DNA of 16,753 nt. Source: DASXRC01 sp036506495. GTDB taxonomy: Bacteria; Actinomycetota; Actinomycetes; Mycobacteriales; Micromonosporaceae. A program made the position numbers and the translations under genes. This document shows, piece after piece, positions 1-5,794 of this stretch; within the stretch, counting starts at the first letter, position 1; each line of letters starts with the position of its first letter. The DNA lies in NCBI GenBank assembly GCA_036506495.1, contig DASXRQ010000266.1:1-16753 (forward strand), given 5' to 3'. Below the pieces are notes generated by a model. That model saw only the letters and a program-made list of their open reading frames with translations, did no database searches and had not been told where the DNA came from.

Positions 1-1020
1 CGTCTTGCCCTGCGGGCTGGGCTGGTCCCCCGACCGTTCCTCCAGACGGTCTTGGCGGCCGTGATGGCCCGCGTGCTCCACGTAGCCGTCAAGCTCGGCG
101 TGTTCGAGACGCTGAATGATTCGGCGATGACAAGCGAGGAGGTGGCGGGCAGGGTGGGTACCCATCCGTACCCGACCGGCAAGCTGCTCAACGCCCTGAC
201 CGGTATGGGCTACCTCGGCCTGGAGGGCGAGCGGTATTCCTTGACCACCGACGCCCGGAAGTGGCTGGTCGGTCGCAGCTCCACCTCGCTCTGTGACTGG
301 ATCCTGGAGCAGGAGTTCATCGAGTGGCGGGCACTGGATCGATTGGAGGACTTTCTTCGCACCGGCACGGCGCTGGACTTCCACGCAGACCTCGGGGAGG
401 AGGAGTGGGCGCTCTACCAGCGAGGGATGCGAAACCTCGCAGGCCTTCCCGCCGCCGAGCTCGCCCGGCGGGTGCCGGTTCCTCCTGGAGCCCGGGAGAT
501 GCTCGACGTCGGGGGTTCTCATGGATACCACTCGGTCGTGCTCTGCCGCCACCACCCGGGTCTCCGCTCAACTGTTCTGGACCTTCCGGAGGCGGTGAAG
601 AACGCGGCCCCTTTGTTGGAAATGGAAGGGATGGGCGACAGAGTCGTCCACCGCGTGGGTGACGCATCCACGGACGACTTCGGAGTCGAGACGTTCGACC
701 TCGTATACACGTCGAACCTGGTCCACCATCTCGAGGATGAGGAGAATCGGAACCTGGCCCGCCGGGTCGCCCGTGCCCTTCGTCCCGGAGGCCACTACGT
801 CATCGTCGACTCGGTTCGTCCGCGCTCCGCGAAGGAAGCAGGCCAGATTGGGACGCTCGGAGATCTGTACTTCGCGCTGACCAGTCGGGCTGGAACGTGG
901 TCATTCGAGGAGATGGCGGACTGGCAGCGGTCCGCCGGGTTGGAACCGCGGAAGCCCATCCGCCTGCGGACGGGACCGGGGATCGGGATCCAGTGGGCCG
1001 TGAAGCAGGCCACGTCCTGA
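1..1020 (+). CDS. SAM-dependent O-methyltransferase (small-molecule type), 5'-truncated by window edge
   Basis: The reading frame is open from base 1 to a TGA at 1018-1020, and the residues before the internal TTG at 52 already look like the N-terminal helix of this family. The true start is therefore probably outside the window. The N-terminal part (about 100-265) is a winged-helix dimerisation domain with the typical VKLGVFETL and a Ser/Thr-Leu-Thr wing. The C-terminal part is a class I methyltransferase fold: motif I LDVGGSHGYHS near 502-535, an acidic strand end (VLDLPEA), and TSNLVHHLEDEEN near 709-750 followed by the RPGGHYVIVD strand. The family moves methyl from S-adenosylmethionine to hydroxyl groups of small molecules, often in secondary metabolism. 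The His pair in LVHHL lies where the family often has a catalytic His, but this cannot be confirmed here. Substrate is unknown. Only one such gene is visible, so a biosynthetic cluster upstream is possible but not shown. Confidence 0.85.
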   Translation, partial: RLALRAGLVPRPFLQTVLAAVMARVLHVAVKLGVFETLNDSAMTSEEVAGRVGTHPYPTGKLLNALTGMGYLGLEGERYSLTTDARKWLVGRSSTSLCDWILEQEFIEWRALDRLEDFLRTGTALDFHADLGEEEWALYQRGMRNLAGLPAAELARRVPVPPGAREMLDVGGSHGYHSVVLCRHHPGLRSTVLDLPEAVKNAAPLLEMEGMGDRVVHRVGDASTDDFGVETFDLVYTSNLVHHLEDEENRNLARRVARALRPGGHYVIVDSVRPRSAKEAGQIGTLGDLYFALTSRAGTWSFEEMADWQRSAGLEPRKPIRLRTGPGIGIQWAVKQATS

Positions 1021-1097
1021 AGATTGGCGCTAGCGAACGCAGTCACCCAGTTAGTGACCCGGTCGTCAAGAAACGTTCGCCGTCGAGGAAGATCACG

Positions 1098-1140
1098 AGG
1101 CCCAGGTCATGATCCGTCGGAACGGTTCTGACCTGGGCCT
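1098..1140. terminator. Bidirectional hairpin terminator between methyltransferase and tRNA-Thr
   Basis: There is a perfect 12-bp inverted repeat, AGGCCCAGGTCA (1098-1109) and TGACCTGGGCCT (1129-1140), with a 19-nt loop. On the + strand it is followed by TTTG and lies 78 nt after the methyltransferase stop. On the minus strand it begins about 9 nt after the tRNA 3' end. It can therefore end transcription arriving from both convergent genes. The T-tract is short, as is common in actinobacteria. Confidence 0.75.
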
Positions 1141-1148
1141 TTGTGCCG

Positions 1149-1222
1149 AGCCGCCTGACGGAATCGAACCGTCGACCTACGCATTACGAGTGCGTCGCTC
1201 TGACCGACTGAGCTAAGGCGGC
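1149..1222 (-). tRNA. tRNA-Thr, anticodon CGU
   Basis: The minus strand folds into a full cloverleaf. It has a 7-bp acceptor stem GCCGCCT/AGGCGGC (1222-1216 with 1156-1150), a D stem GCTC/GAGC, an anticodon stem ACGCA/TGCGT with loop CTCGTAA, a five-base variable region AGGTC, and a T arm GACGG-TTCGATT-CCGTC. Loop positions 34-36 read CGT, decoding ACG threonine. The discriminator is U (1149). CCA is not encoded, since CGG follows, so the 3' end must be added after transcription. Both neighbours are on the opposite strand and no integrase or att-like duplication is seen beside it. Confidence 0.97.
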
Positions 1223-1233
1223 AGCGCCGGTCA

Positions 1234-1239
1234 AGTGTA
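1234..1239 (-). promoter_or_regulatory. Candidate -10 box for tRNA-Thr
   Basis: The minus strand reads TACACT here, a TANNNT hexamer whose end is 11 nt from the mature tRNA 5' end. This would give a leader of only a few bases. Two TTGACC hexamers lie nearby (1249-1254 and 1229-1234), but the upstream one is only 9 nt from the -10, so the -35 element is unresolved. Confidence 0.3.
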
Positions 1240-1274
1240 CGCGACGACGGTCAACCCGGCGGCCGGGTGCCGAG

Positions 1275-1331
1275 CGCTAGATCTTGGAGAGTTACCGCAT
1301 TTTCGTTACGGAAACTCTCCAAGATCTAGCG
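1275..1331. repeat. Long perfect hairpin (REP/MITE-like palindrome or insulator)
   Basis: The 19-base arm CGCTAGATCTTGGAGAGTT (1275-1293) is exactly inverted at 1313-1331, around a 19-nt centre. Inside the centre, CCG (1295-1297) and CGG (1309-1311) can pair after one A-A mismatch. The arms are clearly more AT-rich than the surrounding DNA. The element lies between the divergent tRNA-Thr and phosphoesterase promoters, so it is not placed as a simple terminator of either gene. It could be a genome-repeated palindrome, a non-autonomous mobile element, or an operator. No second full copy exists in the window. Confidence 0.7.
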
Positions 1332-1384
1332 GGAAGGCGGCGGGGCGGTCGATTGCGGGACAGCGCCGTGTCGCCGGTCGCCGA

Positions 1385-1390
1385 TAACCT
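1385..1390 (+). promoter_or_regulatory. Candidate -10 for a leaderless phosphoesterase transcript
   Basis: TAACCT fits TANNNT and ends 6 nt before the GTG at 1397, placing a predicted transcription start at or next to the start codon. No Shine-Dalgarno sequence precedes the GTG, which fits leaderless initiation. No convincing -35 hexamer at 17-18 nt spacing was found. Confidence 0.4.
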
Positions 1391-1396
1391 CGCCAC

Positions 1397-3172
1397 GTGA
1401 CGTTCGATCACACGCCACCCGGTGCGGAGAACGACGTTCCCGCCGCGGCGCCCGAGGCGCAGCCGGTGCTCCGGCCGCGCCCCGCGACGCTCGACCCCAT
1501 GGCGCTGGGCTTCACACCGCAGAACCCGGTGCCGTGGCTCGCGCCCGGGCTCCTGCTCAGCACTGGTCTGCGGACACTGCTGGCGATGCTCTTCGGGGCG
1601 TACCTCGACAAGCGCGAGCTGCAGAACGCGTTGCCTAGCAACACTTACGGCCACGCGGGCACCGACGGCGAGCTGTGGCTGGACTACATCGCCGACCTGG
1701 GTGACGGGTTCGACAGCACATACTCCATGGCGTACCTCCTGGCCCAACGCGAGCTCGAGATCGACGGACGGCGACTGCCGCGTGGCCAGGTGTTGGTCAT
1801 GGGTGGAGACCAGGTCTATCCGACGGCGAGCGGGCAGCGGTACGACGACCGCTTCAAGGGGCCGTACGCGGCGGCGCTGCCCTGCCCGCCGCTGGACGGA
1901 TCGCGGCCGACGCTCCTAGCGGTGCCGGGCAACCACGACTGGTACGACGGCCTGACCGCGTTCTTGCGACTGTTCGCCCGCGCCAAGACCGACAACGTCG
2001 GCGGCTGGCGGACGGAGCAGTCGCGGTCCTACTTCGCCGTCGAACTCCCCCACAACTGGTGGCTGTTCGCGCTGGACGAGCAGTTCGGGGCGTACATCGA
2101 CGATCCGCAGCTGAGGTACTTCGACAGCGCCGCGAAGCGGCTCAACCCCGGTGACCGGGTGATCCTCGCGGTGCCGGAGCCGACGTGGGTCAAGGCCGTC
2201 GACGATCCCAAGGCGTACGCCACTGTGGACTACTTCATCCGCACGGTGATCGCGCCGACCGGCGCCACGGTCAGGCTGCTCCTCTCCGGCGACCTGCACC
2301 ACTACTCGCGCTACGAGGGCCCGGACCGCCAGCTCATCACATGCGGGGGCGGCGGGGCCTACCTGTACGCCACGCACCTGCTCCCCGAGCGGATCACCGT
2401 GCCGCCGAAGGACGTCGTCGTGCGCAAGGCCAGCAAGAGCCGGGAGTACGCGTTGCGGGCGCGATACCCAAGCAAGGAGACCTCGCGTCGGTACGCCTGG
2501 GGCGTGTTCGGCCGGCTGCCGCTCCGCAACCCGGGCTTCGTCACCCTGCTCGGCACCATCCACACGCTGCTCATGCTGGCGATGGCCGGACTGGTCGTGC
2601 AGCGGGTCACCGGTACGCTGCAGCGGCTGTTCAGCATCCCCTTGGCGATCATGCTGGTCGTCACGATGGCGGGCGCCATCTTTTTCGCCAAACCGCCCAG
2701 CGCAAGTGGGAAGCGGCATTCTCGGCACTGGATCCTCGGCGTCACGCACGGGCTGGCCCAGATCGGCCTCGGCGCGCTCGGCACGTGGGTGTGGCTCCAG
2801 CTGCCGTTCGTCGACTGGCCGTGGCCGCTGCCGGTGGCGGCCGCGGCCGTGCTGTACGGTCCCGTCGCCGGCGTGGTGGCGTGCGAACTGGTCGCCGTGT
2901 ACCTGCTGGTGGCGTCGACGTTCCACGTCAACGTGAACGAGCTCTTCGCCGGCCAGGGCATCGAAGACTCCAAGATCTTCCTGCGGCTGCACATCGGGCG
3001 CGACGGGGGGCTTACCATCTATCCGATCGCGCTGGACCGGGTCAGCCACTCCTGGCGCGCAAACCCGGACGGCGCGGCCGACGCGCCCTGGATCGAACCG
3101 CGCAAGCGCCTCCGGCCGCGGCTGGCGGAGCCGCCGATCGTGATCGACGGTGGTGGTAGCGGTCAGGCGTAG
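1397..3172 (+). CDS. Membrane-anchored calcineurin-like metallophosphoesterase
   Basis: The 591-residue product has the metal-binding blocks of the calcineurin-like phosphoesterase fold in order: DLGDGFDST (about 100-108), GGDQVYP (136-142), PGNHDWYD (177-184) and SGDLHHYSRYE (297-307). The first block shows D-x-G-D rather than the usual D-x-H, while the GNHD and GDLHHY blocks are intact. A hydrophobic C-terminal half follows, with about four membrane segments near 383-401, 411-430, 446-467 and 476-508, then a soluble tail. A weak hydrophobic stretch lies at 47-70. There is no signal peptide. The enzyme probably hydrolyses a phosphoester or phosphoanhydride at the membrane; the substrate is not predictable. 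The GTG start is chosen because a TAACCT box lies 6 nt upstream and no SD is present. The gene's 3' end overlaps convergent ricT by 10 bp. Confidence 0.85.
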   Translation: MTFDHTPPGAENDVPAAAPEAQPVLRPRPATLDPMALGFTPQNPVPWLAPGLLLSTGLRTLLAMLFGAYLDKRELQNALPSNTYGHAGTDGELWLDYIADLGDGFDSTYSMAYLLAQRELEIDGRRLPRGQVLVMGGDQVYPTASGQRYDDRFKGPYAAALPCPPLDGSRPTLLAVPGNHDWYDGLTAFLRLFARAKTDNVGGWRTEQSRSYFAVELPHNWWLFALDEQFGAYIDDPQLRYFDSAAKRLNPGDRVILAVPEPTWVKAVDDPKAYATVDYFIRTVIAPTGATVRLLLSGDLHHYSRYEGPDRQLITCGGGGAYLYATHLLPERITVPPKDVVVRKASKSREYALRARYPSKETSRRYAWGVFGRLPLRNPGFVTLLGTIHTLLMLAMAGLVVQRVTGTLQRLFSIPLAIMLVVTMAGAIFFAKPPSASGKRHSRHWILGVTHGLAQIGLGALGTWVWLQLPFVDWPWPLPVAAAAVLYGPVAGVVACELVAVYLLVASTFHVNVNELFAGQGIEDSKIFLRLHIGRDGGLTIYPIALDRVSHSWRANPDGAADAPWIEPRKRLRPRLAEPPIVIDGGGSGQA

Positions 3173-4008
3173 CGCTCGTCGTGCGCCTGCCGTGAGCCGC
3201 ACACCGATGCCCGGCTGCACATGCAGCGCGAGCCGTCCGTGTCCATCCGGACCAGAACCGCGTCGCGCGGGACGCTGTGGCCGACCACGCGGCCCTCACC
3301 GTCCGGAGTGGACACCCGGCTGCCGATCGTCGGAGCGGAGGCCTGGAACTTCTGGTACAGCGGGTGCTCGTACTTCAGGCAGCACATCAACCGGCCGCAC
3401 GCGCCCGAGATCCGCAAGGGGTTCAGCGGAAGGTCCTGGTCCTTCGCCATGCGGATGGTCACCGGCTCGAAGTCGGTCAGGAACGTAGCGCAGCACAGGT
3501 CGCGGCCGCACGAGCCGATGCCGCCCTGTACCCGGGCCGAATCGCGGGCGGAGAGCTGCCGCAGTTCGACCCGGCAATGGAGCGTGGCCCCCAGGTCCCG
3601 CACGAGCGACCGGAAGTCGACGCGGTGCGGCGCCGTGAAGTAGATCGTCGTGCGGGGACCGGTGCCGCCGGTCGGCCCGCCCGCCTCGAGCACATGGTCG
3701 ACCGCGACCACCTTCATGGGCAGCCCGTGCTCGCGGATCAACCGCTTCGCCGCGACCTTCGCCTCCGCCTTGCGCTTGCGCGTCAGCTCGTCCCGGCGCA
3801 GGTCCTCGGCGCCCGCCATGCCGACGAGACGGGGAAATCCGGACGTGTCGTCCGAGACCCACTGAGCGGCCCAGACACACTCCGCCACCTCCGGGCCGTC
3901 GTCGGTGGGCACGAGGACCCGGTCGCCGACCGCCGGACTATGGTCTCCGGGATCGAGGTAGTAGAGGCGGCCGTACCGGTTGAAGCTGACCGCGCACAGC
4001 ATGCCCAT
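3163..4008 (-). CDS. ricT: PSP1/RicT (YaaT) family protein
   Basis: The 281-residue product shows the PSP1 C-terminal signature: GGIGSCGRDLCCATF (162-176) and SGACGRLMCCLKYEHP (201-216), giving Cys 167, 172, 173, 204, 209 and 210. In Bacillus subtilis the homologue RicT (YaaT) works with RicA and RicF in an Fe-S-containing complex acting on RNA processing and sporulation, and lies beside holB and tmk as here. No RicA or RicF partner is visible in this window. An extra cysteine group (RCMCSRASVC, 261-270) lies near the C-terminus. I chose ATG 4008 because AGGG lies 8 nt before it and a TAGGGT box ends 7 nt before it. GTG 4029 and ATG 4014 are in-frame alternatives. Its stop lies inside the convergent phosphoesterase gene. 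Confidence 0.85.
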   Translation of the reverse strand: MGMLCAVSFNRYGRLYYLDPGDHSPAVGDRVLVPTDDGPEVAECVWAAQWVSDDTSGFPRLVGMAGAEDLRRDELTRKRKAEAKVAAKRLIREHGLPMKVVAVDHVLEAGGPTGGTGPRTTIYFTAPHRVDFRSLVRDLGATLHCRVELRQLSARDSARVQGGIGSCGRDLCCATFLTDFEPVTIRMAKDQDLPLNPLRISGACGRLMCCLKYEHPLYQKFQASAPTIGSRVSTPDGEGRVVGHSVPRDAVLVRMDTDGSRCMCSRASVCGSRQAHDERYA

Positions 4009-4015
4009 GCGCATC

Positions 4016-4021
4016 ACCCTA
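4016..4021 (-). promoter_or_regulatory. Candidate -10 (TAGGGT) / SD overlap before ricT
   Basis: The minus strand reads TAGGGT, ending 7 nt before ATG 4008. The same bases contain AGGG at usable SD spacing, so the site can be read either as a leaderless -10 or as a ribosome binding site. An identical TAGGGT-N7-ATG arrangement precedes the methyltransferase at 14967. Confidence 0.4.
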
Positions 4022-4140
4022 CGTCCCACGGGCGCTACGAAGAACAGCCGGAGTTGCCCCGACGCGGGGGCGTCGATCGGCGGCCATCCGGTCGGTGTGC
4101 GGTGGCCCAGACGACCAAATCATCGTCAGGCCCCGCGACA

Positions 4141-4159
4141 AACGCCCGACGAAGGCGTT
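4141..4159 (-). terminator. Weak hairpin terminator candidate after the WXG operon
   Basis: The 6-bp arms AACGCC and GGCGTT flank a 7-nt loop. On the minus strand the stem is followed by TTGTCG. It is the last hairpin before the ricT promoter region. The stem is short, so confidence is low. Confidence 0.3.
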
Positions 4160-4177
4160 GAGTTTGTGTCCACGCGA

Positions 4178-4198
4178 CCGGAGCCGCCACGGCTCCGG
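4178..4198. terminator. GC-rich 9-bp hairpin, probable terminator
   Basis: CCGGAGCCG and CGGCTCCGG form a perfect stem with a CCA loop, about 145 nt downstream of the WXG gene stop on the minus strand. There is no T-tract, as in many actinobacterial terminators. Confidence 0.45.
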
Positions 4199-4343
4199 GG
4201 ACGCGGCAAGCCTGCGGGGGGTGCAGGGGCCGGCCTTCGGCCCGGGGTATCCGTACGCCGGGCGGTGCCGGACCGAGCCGCGGCGCCGACGACCGGAGCA
4301 CCCGAGCACCGCTCCGGACGCGGCGCCGCCGGCATGTTCGCGA

Positions 4344-5057
4344 TCAGTCCCGCCGCTGTCGGTACGCCAGTTCGACGAGCCGTGGCGACCAGCGTTCCGT
4401 GAGTTCCGAGGCCTCCTCGCCGGCGTGAGCGATGGGCTCGAGGACGGCGGCAGCGATCTCCGCGTGAGCCGGGGCGGCCCGGCGCGTCGGCGACTCCGGT
4501 GCCGGTGACTCGGCCCCGGACCGTCGCGCTCCGGTCGGGTCCGTCACCATAGCGACCGCCTCGGCCGAGGTGAGCACCCGGGCCAACGTCTCGGCGACCG
4601 CACCCCGCGTGCGGGACATCCAGGAGGCGATCGAATCCGCGTACGCCGCCGTCGCCTCCAGCCGGGCGTACATGCTGTCGACCCCGCCCACAAGATGCGC
4701 CGACAGCGCGGACCATCTCGCGGCGAACACCTCGGCGGCCCCGCCCTGCCAGCCATCGCTGTCCACCGCTAATCCGGATACTCCCGAGCGGGCCGCCGCG
4801 ACGCTCCCGCCAACCGTGACGGCGGCGCTCGCGTCGGCGTACCCCTGGGCGAGCGTCCTGAGCGACGGCACCGCGGCGGCCAGCGGCGCCGGCCGAAGGT
4901 CCGCGATCGCGCTGACCGCGGCCCCGGGCAGCGCCCCGACGCGGCGGAGCAGCGGCCAGACCGGGTGTGCATCGGGTGCTCCGGACCGGGCGAGGGCGCG
5001 GTCGACCAGTACGAGCAGATCGTTGGCCGGGCCGGTGAGCCGGTCGAGCGCGTCCAT
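4344..5057 (-). CDS. WXG-motif type VII secretion-associated protein, 237 aa
   Basis: The mostly helical, Ala-rich product has a WQG motif (103-105) in DGWQGGAAEVFAARW, the turn characteristic of WXG100-type secreted helical hairpins, but placed in the middle of a longer protein. Helices cover about 40-100 and 106-170. They are followed by a Pro/Ala/Ser-rich linker (173-197) and a last helix ending in a basic tail. There is no signal peptide and no recognisable toxin domain. ATG 5057 is set by the TGATG junction: it shares its A with the stop codon of the preceding gene, implying translational coupling. It is probably the partner or cargo of the 101-residue EspC-like protein. Exact family membership is inferred from motif and context. 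Confidence 0.7.
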   Translation of the reverse strand: MDALDRLTGPANDLLVLVDRALARSGAPDAHPVWPLLRRVGALPGAAVSAIADLRPAPLAAAVPSLRTLAQGYADASAAVTVGGSVAAARSGVSGLAVDSDGWQGGAAEVFAARWSALSAHLVGGVDSMYARLEATAAYADSIASWMSRTRGAVAETLARVLTSAEAVAMVTDPTGARRSGAESPAPESPTRRAAPAHAEIAAAVLEPIAHAGEEASELTERWSPRLVELAYRQRRD

Positions 5058-5362
5058 CAGGTCCGCCTCCGGTGGCGGCGCGAGGCGACCTCGTCCGCGT
5101 CGCGGTACGAGGCGGCGGCGACGCGGACGGTCTGTGCCGTGTCCGACACCCGCGCGCCCGCCGCGGCCGCCTCCCGGATCCGCGCGGCGAGCGCGGACGC
5201 CCAGCGGGCGTGCATCGCCCGGCCCGCCTCGCCGAGCCGCCCGGGGACGTCGGCTCCGAACACCCGCGCGTCGATCGCGAGCCCCTCCAGTGCCGCACCG
5301 GCGCGGGCGAGCGCGTCCGCTGCGCCATCCAGTCGGCGGGCAAGATCGTGCAGGGTGTCCAT
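5057..5362 (-). CDS. EspC-like type VII secretion target, 101 aa
   Basis: This small protein of two amphipathic helices has the pattern of actinobacterial EspC-like secretion targets: FGADVPGRLGEAGRAMHARW (35-54), a helix break, then a second helix ending in SYRDADEVA. Tyr86 and Asp90 form the YxxxD signal that marks substrates of type VII (ESX) systems, and Trp54 sits in the turn region where WXG proteins carry W. A basic tail (RRHRRRT) follows. ATG 5362 overlaps the upstream TGA by one base and is preceded by GGAGAGG. Length and signal suit a helical-hairpin secreted as a dimer with a neighbour. No EccC, EccB, EccD or mycosin gene is in the window, so the exporting machine must be encoded elsewhere. 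Confidence 0.75.
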   Translation of the reverse strand: MDTLHDLARRLDGAADALARAGAALEGLAIDARVFGADVPGRLGEAGRAMHARWASALAARIREAAAAGARVSDTAQTVRVAAASYRDADEVASRRHRRRT

Positions 5363-5688
5363 CACCTCTCCCCGAGGGGTCGGTAATCGCCGAACATCTC
5401 CGCGTGGAGCTTGCGGCGAGCCCACTCGGCGGCGTCGGCGGCCGCCGCCACCGCGGACCGGATCGAGCGGGACACGTCCGCGCTCGTATGCCCCTGAAGG
5501 GAGCCGACGATGGTGACGTCGCGGACCGTTCCGGTGGCGGTGACGACCACCTCGACAAGGTCATCGGGCGAGCGGACGGTCACCTGCACGCGGTGGACGG
5601 CCTTCTCGAACTCGGCCTGCAACGACTCGATGCGCCGGAAACGCCCGATCGCATCCTCGATCCAGGCCTCGTCGATTTCCCGCGCCAT
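5362..5688 (-). CDS. YbaB/EbfC-like protein, first gene of the secretion-like trio
   Basis: The 108-residue product resembles the YbaB/EbfC fold: an N-terminal helix (about 5-32), a beta segment VQVTVRSPDDLVEVVVTATGTVRDVTI (34-60), and a C-terminal helix ending AEWARRKLHAEMFGDYRPL. Canonical YbaB binds DNA and is usually encoded with dnaX and recR. Divergent paralogues such as EspL accompany ESX genes in actinobacteria, so here it may act as chaperone or partner of the two downstream products rather than as a nucleoid protein. ATG 5688 has a good SD (GAGGAG, 8 nt spacing). Its stop forms a TGATG overlap with the next gene. Confidence 0.7.
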   Translation of the reverse strand: MAREIDEAWIEDAIGRFRRIESLQAEFEKAVHRVQVTVRSPDDLVEVVVTATGTVRDVTIVGSLQGHTSADVSRSIRSAVAAAADAAEWARRKLHAEMFGDYRPLGER

Positions 5689-5766
5689 GCCGCAGGCTCC
5701 TCACCGGCTGTGTCGTGCCGACTGCGCCTCGGCACCGTACCGAAGGCCAACCGCCGCCGAAAGACC

Positions 5767-5775
5767 TGTGGATAA
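5767..5775 (-). promoter_or_regulatory. Perfect DnaA box
   Basis: The + strand reads TGTGGATAA, the exact complement of the consensus DnaA box TTATCCACA. A degenerate second copy (TGTGGACGT) starts 12 nt further at 5779. Both lie in the 106-bp gap between the holB stop and the YbaB-like gene, outside any coding frame I accept. Confidence 0.5.
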
Positions 5776-5794
5776 CCCTGTGGACGTGTTCGGG

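Larger units (their letters stand above)
4022..4343. other. Gene-free, hairpin-rich gap between the WXG gene and ricT
   Basis: This stretch of about 320 bp holds no convincing gene: open frames here are Arg/Pro-rich and lack start signals. It contains several inverted repeats: AACGCC/GGCGTT (4141-4146, 4154-4159), CCGGAGCCG/CGGCTCCGG with a 3-nt loop (4178-4198), CCTGC/GCAGG (4211-4227) and GGGCCG/CGGCCC (4227-4243). Together they look like stacked terminators for the upstream minus-strand operon, or a structured leader ahead of ricT. Confidence 0.5.

Noticed and set aside
1..1020. Edge of a secondary-metabolite cluster
   Set aside because: Only one methyltransferase is visible and it is followed by housekeeping genes; the window cannot show what lies upstream.
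1149..1222. tRNA-Thr as an integration site for a genomic island
   Set aside because: No integrase, no duplicated tRNA 3' end and no mobile genes are seen on either side.
2968..2978. CTCCAAGATCT matching the arm of the 1275-1331 hairpin
   Set aside because: It encodes conserved-looking residues of the phosphoesterase and has no inverted partner, so the 11-bp match is probably coincidence.
1916..3220. A long minus-strand open frame opposite the phosphoesterase
   Set aside because: The composition is low-complexity Arg/Asp/Gln-rich with no motif, while the + strand frame carries clear metal-binding blocks.
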